Shown: piece after piece, positions 32,241-43,500 of the stretch | Layout of the letters: each line of letters starts with the position of its first letter | Position numbering within the stretch: position 1 is the stretch's first letter | NCBI GenBank assembly: GCA_013407085.1 | Contig: JACCGJ010014140.1 | Span: forward strand, 23,501-87,500 | DNA length: 64,000 bases | Origin: Atriophallophorus winterbourni | Lineage: Eukaryota > Platyhelminthes > Trematoda > Plagiorchiida > Microphallidae | Direction of reading: 5' to 3' | The notes under the pieces: generated by a model | Seen by the model: the letters and a program-made list of their open reading frames with translations, nothing else | Databases searched by the model: none | What the model was told of the DNA's origin: nothing | Position numbers and translations under genes: made by a program

Positions 32241-33295
32241 AGGTCACAGCAACGAATTCCAGTAAGGCGGGAGACACTGAAACTTTGAGCTGACAGATGG
32301 CACATAGCCTAGTTCAACAATACTAGGAGCATCGAAACCATTGCTGTCTTGCACCAGGAATAACGGTTTTCAAAAATTAACCCCCTGGTCTGATAAGAGC
32401 ACGAAAAAGCAACGCTACTTGAGACACGCGTGGTAAAACAACTCGTTACAAGCTCGCCGCTACTAGTGATCTCTCTCGTTTTTCCAATAACGTTTTTATC
32501 ACCAATCACGAATAAGAGTGCTTTCGACTTCTGGTAACGTTTTATTGGTTAGTATTTCTGTAATTTGATTGGCTGATTTCCTCTCGAGCCTGTGACCCAT
32601 CAAGCCATGTTGGTCGTCTCAAGGATGCTTGGGAGTTTGTGGATTTGCCTGCATCGATCAAGAGGAGACTAAGTGTCAGCCAGCATAAAATTTATTGACC
32701 TTGCACTGAGTATGACTCTAAATATTTGATTCCGATTGGTTGTGCCCATTCATGTAAATGGACACTTATTGACCTAAACCGGATAGTACTCTGATGACGT
32801 CATCAGAACCACGGTTAGTTCCAAGAGATCCCGGGTATGTCTAATTTCCTTTAGGATTAAGGAGGGGTTAAAAGTATAAGTCACTAGTATCACGTGATCA
32901 TTGCTGACGAATGTCGACACATTGCAATTCCCAGATTCATAAAGAAAACCAATTGCAAGACCACGAACCGCTTTATCGGTGGAAAACAATAAAATAATGA
33001 ATACACTATAAAACACAAAACGCGAATGGACACAGCAGAACGATGAAAGCAGTGAGACAGCAATAAGATCCAGCGTAGGTTGGATGGACTGGAGCGAACG
33101 GTTGAAAAGAACAATGAAAGCCCACTTGATTGACACACAGAACACGAACAAAACGACAGATTACGAGGGGCAGAATTCGCGGAATGCAGCGACGCTGGTT
33201 GACAATCTGCGGAAGAAAATGAAGGCGCATACGAATTGATCTCAGAAGAAAGACTTTTTATAACGTAAGAGCTGGTCAAGTCTCGTTAGACATAC
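32240..33295. other. Unassigned intergenic sequence
   Basis: Overlapping open frames on the minus strand at 32774-33279 look like chance frames. They contain no domain signature. Confidence 0.35.
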
Positions 33296-33339
33296 TTGAT
33301 CTCTGTAGCTTACTTGAATTTGTTCTCCGAGCTTGTTGA

Positions 33340-33395
33340 GTTTGCATCGGACGTTTCGTTACCAGACTAGGCAACATCTTCAGCGATTATTGACA
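33340..33395 (-). ncRNA. PLE hammerhead ribozyme (second family, intact core)
   Basis: Minus strand: stem I ATCG pairs with CGAT; CTGAAGA 33383-33377; stem II GTTGCC paired with GGTAAC (six pairs, one G-T); GAAAC 33357-33353, minimal stem III and GTC cleavage triplet ending at 33350. All invariant positions fit CUGANGA...GAAA. Confidence 0.78.
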
Positions 33396-33543
33396 AATTT
33401 ACTGCTCTAACTGGCACTGTCGATTGTATTTGGCCGGCCGACCATTTGTCACGTGATCGCATGTGATTGGTTGCCTTTTCGGTTCTTCGTCTTAGTCGCA
33501 TCCATGCGTAGATGTCGTCCAAGCTCACGTGTTCGTTGATCGA

Positions 33544-33940
33544 TCATTCACCGGAGTGCCGAGCTTCGATGAACTCTCGTGTTGCTTTGTTATTAGCTAG
33601 GCCCAAGATGTGGCAGTTATGCCAGTCTATCTCGTGATTTTCGTTGTCGACGTGCGTTGATATGAGAGACTTGGTGTCGTGACGTCGTACGGCTAGTTGA
33701 TGCTTATGGATTCGAGTTTTTAGTTTTCGACCGGTTTGCCCGATGTAGTTTGTCACAGTGCGTGCACTGTATTTTGTACACTACGTTTGCGTTTTCATCT
33801 TTGGGTATTGTATCTTTCACTTTTGTGAATACGTTACGTAGGGTTGCTGTTGGTTTGTGGGCGATAAAAATACCGTGAGGTCGGAGTTTTGATTTCATTT
33901 CCGAGATGTCTTTGACGTATGGTAACGCCGCCCGTTGCAT
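33544..33940 (-). pseudogene. PLE GIY-YIG endonuclease fragment (second family)
   Basis: Reads VVYKIQCTHCDK (first beta strand with the Cys pair), then after a frameshift near 33750 TNYIGQTGRKLKTRIHKHQL and the helix ending EFIEARH. About 40% like the family at 18300/23815, so a distinct lineage. Confidence 0.8.
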
Positions 33941-34256
33941 AATATCAGTTTAGTCTCGCCTAGGGCGTGTCGTTAGGCATCTACGGATAAAGTTCTTCGG
34001 GCAAGAGTTCTTCTGGAATAGCTTGAATAGATATTGTTATTCCTCTTTTTGCAGTGTGAGCGTGCTGCAGTGTGATCTAGCGCGTTGAAACAACGTCCGA
34101 ACGCAGCTTTTCTTGTATGCTGTTGGGTGGTTACTTCTGAAGTTCAAGATTTGGTCGGTGTGGCTCAGCTTTCTATAGACATTGGTCTGTAGTTCGCCGT
34201 TACTCAGTCTGGTGACTTGCACGTCTAAGAATGGTAATTGACCGCTTGTTTCTTTT

Positions 34257-34868
34257 TTACATTGTGAACTGTATACCATTGAATACACAGTTGAGTAATC
34301 GTGAAGTTTCGTCAAGTCTTGATCGTTTAATAATCACGAAGGTATCGTCTAAGTAGCGTACCCATAGGGTGGGTTTTATCAATGGTGAAGAGATCTGCTC
34401 TAGCCTTTGCATTACGATTTTAGCGATTAGTCCTGAGATTGGTGAGCACATTGGGGTACCTCTTATTTGTTCGTAAGCTTGTCCGTTGAAGGTGAATTGT
34501 GTTGTAAGGCATAAATCAAGCAATTCTTCTACTTTGTTAAGTCTTTCTCAATCGTCCATCATTCGTTTGTTCAAAAGTGATGTCACAGTTTGCTTCGCTA
34601 GGGTGGTGTCGATCGAGGTAAAGAGTGCAACAACATCGAATGATACCATAATTTCGTCATCTTGGATCTTGGTTCCTTTGATCTTCTGTAGAAATTCTTC
34701 GGCTGATTGAATTGAGTGTTCTGACCCATGGGTAAGATATAGTAGTCTTCTTCTCAATTCTTTGGATACCTTGTATGGCAACGAAACGTCCGATGCAAAC
34801 TCAACAAGCTCGAAGAACAAATTCAAGTAAGCTACAACAACGACCCGAGCTACAAATATTCCAAACAA
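34257..34868 (-). pseudogene. PLE reverse transcriptase fragments
   Basis: Holds SFDVVALFTSI (motif A, catalytic Asp), MCSPISGLIA (motif B) and RYLDDTFVI (motif C). A frameshift and stop near 34535-34555 separate the two pieces. This RT class is related to telomerase-type RTs. Confidence 0.85.
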
Positions 34869-34904
34869 TATTTGATCTCTCCATGAAGACTAAAGACAGC
34901 ATGA

Positions 34905-35380
34905 CCCTAGTCGTGGCAAGTTACCAAGGCCACAAAAAGCCACATTAGTCTGAGGTTGAAATTTAGAATGTTTTCGAATAAGGCTTCGCATAAAACAGTA
35001 AAAAATGTACGAACCTCAAACGACGTAAAACAACAAGTGATCAGCTGTTTCTGGAACTTACATTCCAACCCTGATACAGTTTGAATGACAGTAAGTTATT
35101 CATTAATTGAGGCACACACGTAAATGATTGATTGTACGGTTTTCGACGCATACACGGAAACTAGTATGCAAGGAACGAGCCAGGGATCGGTGTATAGAGA
35201 TTGGTACAAATCAGTAAACTTGAATAGTCGTCATACTGTACACATAGTTCAGGCTTTGTGTCAATAACACTTTCTTTCAAGCACAACTACAGCATAAAGT
35301 TTCTTGAAAACATCCTCACTCTAAGCTTTGGCATCAGCTTCACAAAATTTGAAATCGATAAAAAGCTGCATATTTCAAGC
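34905..35380. other. Unassigned sequence between PLE and LINE
   Basis: The 66-codon frame at 35258-35458 may be the upstream, unrecognised part of the LINE polyprotein. No motif is visible. Confidence 0.35.
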
Positions 35381-37372
35381 CGCACTTTCCACTTACGGTC
35401 CGAAGAAAAAGCTTCTGAGATGACTGCTGTGTTGGACGAAAATGGTCAGCATTCTTGAAGTTCAAAGGTATGCCAACAAAGGAAAACTTACGACTTCTAA
35501 GAGCAGCTAGAAATAAGGTCCAACAGACTGTAAGACGATTTGTAAATAACTATTGGATTGAAATTAGCTTCATTATCCAAAAAGCTGCGGATACTGGAAA
35601 TTTTCAGGGTATGTATGCTGGGCTCAAGAGAGCCGGTGGTCCAAACAAACTTAAAACGGCTCCCATTAAGCCTGTATCTGGTAACCCAATTATCGGCAAA
35701 ACGCAGCACATGGAAAGATGGGTAGCGCACTTCTCCTCTCTCTACTCTAGGGACAGTACGGTTTTTCCGCATGCACTTGAAAATGTCGAGGGGTTGTAAA
35801 CCATTGAACATCTAGATATTCGCCCTACTCTTGACAAGCTCAATAGGGCAAGCAAACGTTTCGTGAAGGGGAGGGCCCTTGGTGACGACGGAATTCCACC
35901 TCAGTTCATCAAATGCTGCAGAACAGCGTTATTACAGCCACTTCACCATCTGCTTCTTCAGTGCTGGCAGGAGAAGAGTGTCTCACCAAGATCATCACGC
36001 CAATTTAGAATCAGGTTGCCTACATGATGTAGGCAAAATGTTTGTTCAAGTCTTACAGATCAGGAAAATGGTCAGGAACAGCCATTATACATTTATTTTA
36101 TTGATTTAACGAGGGCATTCGACTAGGTCAGCAGGGAGGGTCTTTTTAAAATGCTTGATCTGATAGGCTGCCTCCCAAGACTGCTCAAACTCGTTATTTC
36201 GTTCCACTCTGGCACGAAGGGCTCAGTTCATTTTAATGGTTTCAGTTCAGAAGCCACTGAAATTCGCCGAGGCGTCAAACAAGGGTGTGTTCTTGCTCCC
36301 ATGCTTTTCGGCAATTTCTTTGCTCTGCTTCTGAAGCACGCTTTCAGGACGAGGACAGAAGGCATTTACCTACGCACGCGAAGTGATGGCAAGCTTTTCA
36401 ACCTGAACCAGTTGAGAGCACGAAATGTGTTAATCCGTGACCTGCTGTTTGCCGACGATGCAGCCTTTATTGCTCACTCCCAAGAGAACTTCCAGTCGCT
36501 AATGGACTGTTTTTCATCGGCAAGCAAAGACTTTAGGCTAACAATCAGCATGAGCAAGACCAAAGTCCTTGATCAAGGGATTATCGCCTCCAATCATCAC
36601 TGTTGGAAACTGTCATCTTGAACCAGTACATCATTTCACATATCTTGATTCAATCATTGCGGATAGCCTCTCGCTAGACACGAAGATTGATAAACGGATT
36701 GGCAGAGCAGCTGTCATTTAGTCCTGATTAAACTCTCTTGTTTGGGGTAACCGCAAGTTAAATGTAAAGACAAAAATGATGGTATACAGCGCCTGCGTAC
36801 TAAATGCTTTACTGCGTGGCAATGAAACCTGGACCACCCAAGCAAGACACGAACGGAAGCTGAGTGCTTTCCATCTACGAAGCATCCATCGTATCTTGAA
36901 CATATCGTGGATGGACGAATCGACTAACGCTGAAGTGCTCTCAAAAGCTGGTCTACATAGTGTATTCAACCTACTACCATAGCGCCGCCTACGGTGACTT
37001 GGTCACAGCTACAGAATGGAAAATGGTCATATTCCGAAGGATCTGCTCTAGGGCGTGATGAAATCAGAATGTTGATCATTTGGCAGACAGCACTTGCGGT
37101 ACAAAGACGTTTGCAAAAGAAATATGAAAGCTCTTGGCATTGACCCCACGAGTTCGGAAGAACTTGCTCTTGACCGCTTACATTGGAGGTATTGTGTAAA
37201 GCGTCGTCTGCAAGCTGCTGAACGCAGATCGCGCCGCCGGTGTGCAACTGACGCCTCCCACGCCTGGCTGTTTAGTCATTCAAAAAGCTGTGGAACATGG
37301 TAAAAAATCATGGTGATTGTGATGCACATCCATGGTCGACATCGACCGATGGAGGCCAACAACATATTGTAG
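35380..37372 (+). mobile_element. Degenerate non-LTR retrotransposon (LINE), RT and 3' end
   Basis: Frames in order: 35455-35799 (linker region, NKVQQTVRRFVNNYW, GMYAGLKRAGGPNK), an RT finger block near 35820-36150 broken by frameshifts (PPQFIKCCRTALLQPLHHLL in a shifted frame), 36151-36621 with GVKQGCVLAPMLFGNFFALL and DLLFADDAAFIAHSQ (motifs B and C), 36776-36982 (MVYSACVLNALL, GNETWTT), 37094-37303, and a 3' UTR ending in ggccaacaacat. Clade not assigned. Fragments of the same family occur at 7815-7930 and 39950-40140. Confidence 0.85.
37270..37372 (+). repeat. LINE 3' UTR with GGTCGACATCGACC palindrome
   Basis: The dyad at 37334-37347 sits between gatgcacatccat and gatggaggccaacaaca. The same block recurs at 21336-21445, 21795-21895, 40490-40545 and 47540-47640. 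Confidence 0.75.
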
Positions 37373-37436
37373 ATAACCTCTCGTTGGAAAAGTAGATCCA
37401 CTTGCGTTTTAGGAAGATGAAGACGATGCTACTTAC

Positions 37437-37576
37437 CGTCCGAATGCATTAAAAAGCGCGACGATCTCACGTCTGTTGAGCTGGAAATCAGACCCAAAAA
37501 GGGAGACATCGGGACGTGAAGGTTCGCGGGTTGGGTTGGCGAAGAGAATCTTCAAAGCGGTCCCCATTCCTTGAGT
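37437..37576 (-). CDS. ERO1: ERO1 exon 10
   Basis: [20 protein letters not shown] then [20 protein letters not shown] and LFNAFG. Acceptor cgcttttag, donor gtaagt. The family continues for 15-20 residues after this point. Confidence 0.94.
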
Positions 37577-40500
37577 CTAAAAGCGGAGAGAAGAAAGGCA
37601 GGGGTCAGATTCGTGAGACTTGTCTATCAAGTTGAAGTTCCCGCCAGTCAAGTCGACATCCGCAATGATGTGAAAAAAACCAGAAAGAGAGCATAACGAT
37701 AGAGTATGGGTGGGAATACATGCAGCCTGGTCCTCCAAAGCACGCAAATGCGGGCGATTTACTCCATGAAACAAAAGTATTATTTTGGCTTGTGTGCTCA
37801 CTTGTGTGGATTTGCAACGCGTTTGCAAGGTATCGATTCATTGCTGCACGGATGTGCAATCGTGCTGTGTGGCTAACACCGTGTTAAATTGATTGGCCAG
37901 ACTACTGAGCTGCATGTTGAAACAAGCTGGAGTCTCACTACCATTTCCTGTTCTTTTTTCTTCCTCATATCTGTCTAGGCCTGGGCAACGTGACAGTATC
38001 TTAGCCCACGTGCAGTATCTGACTGTGCGGCACTTTGCCTGGATCAGGCTTGTGCTTTTATACCATACCATATATCGATTCGTTGGGTTATAGACAATCC
38101 TCCAAAAACGTGTCTATAACATGACTGGGCGCGTGATATTACACTTGCTTGTTATCCCTGTATCGAAATAAGCGTTTGAAGGAGCTGGACTCTTGGGAGG
38201 AAAGTGGCATGTTAATTATTGTTCAAACGATAGTGAAACGGCTTATGTCACTAACAACATCTGACAACAACCGTATGCCCATGGTTCACACACACGACAT
38301 CTAACACAGCGGGACAAGTCTTAGTGGCAGTACGGTTTGTAAAGAAATGAAATCTGGAGGCATACCTGTTACTGGAAGAATTCTATATCCCCAAAGCTTT
38401 CTTGAAAATGTTGTAGAACTTGACTGACATTCAACCAAATTGTGAAACGACTTTGGACTAGCAAACATAATAAAAAACGGCCAAACTTGGATAATCTTGT
38501 GTTGAAGCTTATTACTAAAAGCATCATCTCATTCACGGATGCTCAGTACACCTAAACTGTATCACCGGCAGTGAGCCACATAAGAATGCACGCCGGAGTT
38601 TCATTGCTATTATCCTGTTATCACATTTGTCATGACAATCTGACAGTAGCTCAACCCACGTGCAGTCTATGACTGTACGGCACTTTGTATCTTTAACTGA
38701 TTTAGATTTCTAGGTTTCATCATCATCATCATCATCATCATCATTATCATCATTATCATCATCATCATCATCAGTAGTAGCATTACACCATTAGCAAGTA
38801 GCGCATGCTTAACTGTCATACACCCGCGACAAAATAAAATCCTAAAAGGAACGATGGGACTTGAAGAAGTATCTTTTGGCTGCCTTGTTAGGTACCTCTC
38901 ACAGTTGCGATTCCAGCTTATCACGCGCAATACAACATCAAAAGTGAATTTCGATGCAACGGTGTCTTTATGAACGCAGCGAATCCGACAGCAGTCTGAA
39001 CTGATATTGGGTATTTCAGTTTAAGGTTGAAACAGTAAGGAAGAATCACGTGTTATCCAGGTGACAAAGTGAAAAAATCAAGTAACATAGCATTAAAAAC
39101 TTTATATTATAAATCAGAAGAATAGCCTCTCCCTATTGATACGAGGTAATGATATGGCAATGTAATGGAAAATGTTCGTGACCGATCGGGGAATCATAAT
39201 CATGAAAGAAGAAAGTTTGTAATGAATCGGTGAGAGTAGTTTATTGGTTACGTTTCGCTTCTGACTGAGAAGTTTCGTCAGAGGAAGGTTGTGAAGTTCT
39301 TAACTAACTTAGGATTGGTCGGGTGAATGAAATTTAAGGTAATGATATGTCTTAATTGAGAATCATGTGAGATGGGGACGGTAATCGAAATATGCTCGTC
39401 ACTTCAGGAAGCAAAACCGCCATTGACTGGAACATGTCATACAACCTTCTAATTTGGTTAAAATGAAACGGTCGAGGGAAAACGAGGAACCAATCCTTGG
39501 TCGATGATCATATGAGCTCGCCAGCAATAAATCGATTTCCTTAACGACGGTGATGATGATAAGGGTACAAGAAATCTAGATAGATATCAACTGATTACCT
39601 GGAGTTTACCCCACAAACGACACTTTTCACAACCCACGCAGTCCATGATGCGGGAAATGTTGTAAAAATGTTGACGAAATTGATGTTTCAGGGACAGCGT
39701 TTCTTCCGAGTTGTCGGCGAACAAAGTGCTCTCGTTGAACAAGTTCCCTTTCGACCTAGGGCAGACAGACAGCAGAGAGTTTACGTCAACGTATCGTTAA
39801 AAAGAAACGAAATGTTAGAAGAATGCAAAAAGAAACGTAACAATGTATCCACATTTTCAAGCTATTGCAGAGATAAACTTAAGTTAATTTCTTTTGCTTC
39901 TAAGATACTATTTTAGCTACTCGATATGGGAAGTTTAGGAAAATCGACATTCGGGTGAGCCGCAGTGCAAAAAGATATAAAAGTTCTGGACATTGATACT
40001 ACGACTCGGAAAGAACATGATCTTGGCCGCTCATTTTGAAGTCACTGAGCAAAGCGTTGTCTCCAAGCAGGGTAAGAGCAAACACTGCTCTCGACTGCTA
40101 AACGTAGGTCACGCCGGCAATGTGCAAATGCCATCGATCGATAGTTGCACGGATGTGCAATCGTGCAGTACTTTGTGCTGTGCGGTTAACATCGTGCTAA
40201 ATTGATTGGCCATCGGTAGTGAGCTGCATGCTGAAACAGGCTGGAGTCTCACTACCATTTCTATTGTCTTTCTCATATCTGTCTAGGCCTGGGCAACCTG
40301 ACAGTATCTTAGCCCACATGCAGTCTCTGACTGTACGGCACTTTGCCTGGATCAAGGCTTGTGCGTTCATTCATTCATTCATCGATCGATAGAGTAGTGC
40401 CTTTCGATGTGAACGTTGTAGGAAAGACTGTGCATTCAGAATCGGACTGTCAAGTCATATGAGACGTCGCGGGGAATGAGACTATCACGAGCTTGCAGTG

Positions 40501-43500
40501 AACATCTATGGTCAACATTGACTGGTGGACAACAACATCAAAAACAACTCATGCTGATGTACGTATATGTAGAAAATCACAAGCCTGGAGTCAGGCAAAA
40601 TGTTGCGAAGTTTTACACTGCACGTGGGTTGAAATGACATCAGGTTAGCTAAGTAGATGTTAGGAAGAGATGATGGCAAGCCTAGAGTCAGTTTTTACAT
40701 CATACAAACCTTGAATGCTCATTTGTATGCATTTCCATCACACACACCCCACGACGTGTTTCGTGCATGTTGCGCTCATCAAATAGGGACAGTACGTACG
40801 ACCAGGATCCGAATGCCTTGTTTACCATTTCTCAATTGCTTCAAGCCATGCCGTTGCTAATCGTACTGTCTCTACATGATGAGGGTAAAAACCACGAAGC
40901 CGGGCGTGTAGTGTGTGTTAAAAAAGAAGAAAAACATGTCTTGAAGGGTCCTAGCGGCCTGAAAACGAACGGTTGGGCGACCACAACAGATGTTGCTGGC
41001 TCCTTCTGGACTGGTCGGGCAAACAAAGCTACTCAAATGTGCCAGTCTGGAGAACAGTTCATAAACGCTTAATTGCGATCGGTCAAACGGTGGACGGTAG
41101 CCCAGGTTGTTAAGGCATGGGACTATAATGGTGATGGTCGGGGGTTCGCATCCCACCCGAAGCGGAGGATATGCACAGCGGATGAGCTCAAATAAGAGCT
41201 TAACTCGAGTCCAGTGCTTCCATTATGGACTGTCGTGATCAAGATTGTGAATATTTCGATGGGCTCGGCACGGATGAGTAATCACAAATATAAACAAAGA
41301 CCCGCCTAAATGAAATTGTGACGAAGAGCTGGAGCACAGTTTAGACCAGTATGAACCTGGAACCAGCTAGAAATGCAATAAGAAAACATCCCAATACAAT
41401 GGGTCCCTAATTCGCCTGACCACATTTCAGCAACGTGATTATGTGACCTGCCTGATCCGAATAGAAAGCGTTTGACGAAACACTGATACCTCGATATTAT
41501 CAGTCAGTATGTTGCTTTGGTGGTCTGCAATTGAAATGCTGATAAAGTTGAGTAAATGAGTGGTCGATGTTGTTTGTGAAACACGTCAAGACATGGATAG
41601 CGATTGAGAAAATCACCATCATCATCAAAGACAGCATTACACCGGTAGCACGTACCGAATGCTTAACTGCCATACGACCATGAAAAAGTAAAATCCTAAG
41701 AGATGGAGAAGGGTGGGACTTAAATTGCTACGGCTTCTATAGAAGTGTAAGCACAAACAAACTGGGAATAGGTGCCTACACCTCGAATGGAACATACATA
41801 CAAACAAGTTTCGTGAACGAGTAGAGCGACATCAGCACGGCAGCTTCCTTGAGGCTTTCACTGTCATGCATCATAATAAGCTTTTCTTGTCACTCCGCTT
41901 GACAACATACAAGGTTAAGCAAACACTCCAAGAAGATGCTTAGTGCAAGACCGCCATTGAACACGGTTTCGGGACATATCCTGAAGCGTAACTAACCACT
42001 GCGATATCTGATCGCGGGGACACCAGCCTGGAAGACGCGCTGTGCCTACTTTGGAAAGGTTACTAGTAAGGGTTTTTAACTGCCTATGCCATGTGATGGT
42101 TTGGCCACCCCGAGATTTACGCCAATCAGGATGTGGCGTCGCAAAAAGAATCTGTTTCGGAAGTCGGTGGTCCGGCATCCGTAAAACGTGACCCAACCAG
42201 CGTAACCTATACAGGTTGATCTGCTTCTCTATATCAACATTACTACCGAACAACTTATTTCGGAGAGCATCGGTGCGTATGCAATTGTAACAGCTAACTC
42301 CTAGAATGCTGCGGAGACACCGGTTGTCAAATACTTGGAGACGCTGAATGTGTTCTTTACGTAGGGTCCAGGTTTCGCACCCATATAGTAACACAGCACG
42401 AACTCTCGCTTTATAGACTCTACCATTGAGTAACAGAGATAGTCTTTTCTGACGCCAGAGGTGACCTAGGTTGCGGAACTCTACAGTCGCTTTAGAAATG
42501 CGTGCCGAGACCTCGTCATCTAACGATGCAGAATTATTGATACAACTAGCGAGATACGTAAAACGATCTACAATTTCAAGCGCATGGTTGTCAAGTAATA
42601 AAGTGTTGTTCAATTGAAAAAAACAAGACAATGTAGACCAACTCGACGATGTTCAACAAATCCTCCACCGCGTGTTTCGTCTCCAAATCCGCCGCAGTGT
42701 CCCCCGTGTAGAAATTCAGAGTTCGCAAATACGGAGCAGCCTTGACCAGAGCACGCAGTTCCACGAGGTAGGCAAAGTACAAATTTCGCAGTCGCTCCGT
42801 GCTCTCTGGAATCCATTTCGGATTGAATCGACGATGAAATTCGTGCTCATTTGGGCCCCAATCGGAAATTTTGCTTTCCGAAGACAGATAATGGTGGGTG
42901 GTAAACACTGAAAGTGATGTACGGTTTGTTTGAGGAAATTGACACGAAATACATGGAGAAACATAATGGTATGGACGTACCGCTCAAATGAGGCATAAGT
43001 ACGATGTGTTTATGGCATTACAAGCCTGGATCAAGACAAAGGGCCCCACAGTCCTACATAGCACGTGGGCCTAGACAGATAGCTGTATGAAAGCACAAGC
43101 CTGATCCAGGCAAAGTGCCGCACAGTCAAAGACTGCAAGTGAGCTCAAATACTGTGAGGTTGACCAGGCACAGATGGATAAGCGAAAGCGAATAGAAATA
43201 ACAGTGAGACTCCGCCGTGTTTCAGCACGCAGCTCACTATCGGTAACAAATCAGTTTACCAAAGTGTTAGCTGTGCATCACAGAAGTGCTACACGACACT
43301 ACATACATGATGGAAAACAGATAGAAGATCAAAAACCGAGTGAATACGAATACAATCAGGCGGTCAAGGAAGTGACAGAGCAACAGACGTGATGCGTAGA
43401 CGTCGAGTTCGTTACTAGAGCTCACGATGGAGGGCAATCGATACGGCACTAAAAATCCAAAATCAATTATAAGCATACTTCCCAAACGGCGCATTTATGA

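Larger units (their letters stand above)
33300..34905 (-). mobile_element. Second Penelope-like element (different family), RT plus GIY-YIG
   Basis: On the minus strand: an RT segment FVARVVVVAYLNLF... EIMVSFDVVALFTSI (34868-34548), an RT palm with GTPMCSPISGLIAKIVMQRL then WVRYLDDTFVII (34523-34257; catalytic Y-L-D-D), PFLDVQVTR (34315-34037), and a GIY-YIG end with YKIQCTHCDK, TNYIGQTGRKLKTRIHKHQL and an EFIEARH block (33940-33544). The ends carry an inverted repeat: 33313-33362 matches the reverse complement of 34766-34825. It is 5' truncated and has about four frame breaks. Confidence 0.88.

Noticed and set aside
32774..33279. Overlapping 74-129-codon frames on the minus strand as a gene
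   Set aside because: No domain, no codon-level signal, and three overlapping frames of similar length suggest chance.
34760..34800. Plus-strand hammerhead at the inverted PLE flank
   Set aside because: Only the GAAACGTC half is present; the CTGAAGA half is absent upstream.
37375..37400. Terminal ERO1 exon starting at cgcaag/tggatctac
   Set aside because: The translation (GSTFPTRGYL) does not resemble the ERO1 C-terminus and runs into the LINE 3' tail.
38717..38790. (CAT)n run as a poly-His or poly-Met coding repeat
   Set aside because: It is the microsatellite tail of the RTE-like LINE 3' end, as shown by the neighbouring shared sequence.
42610..42964. Other frames across ERO1 exon 8
   Set aside because: They are shadows of the ERO1 exon and lack its conserved motifs.
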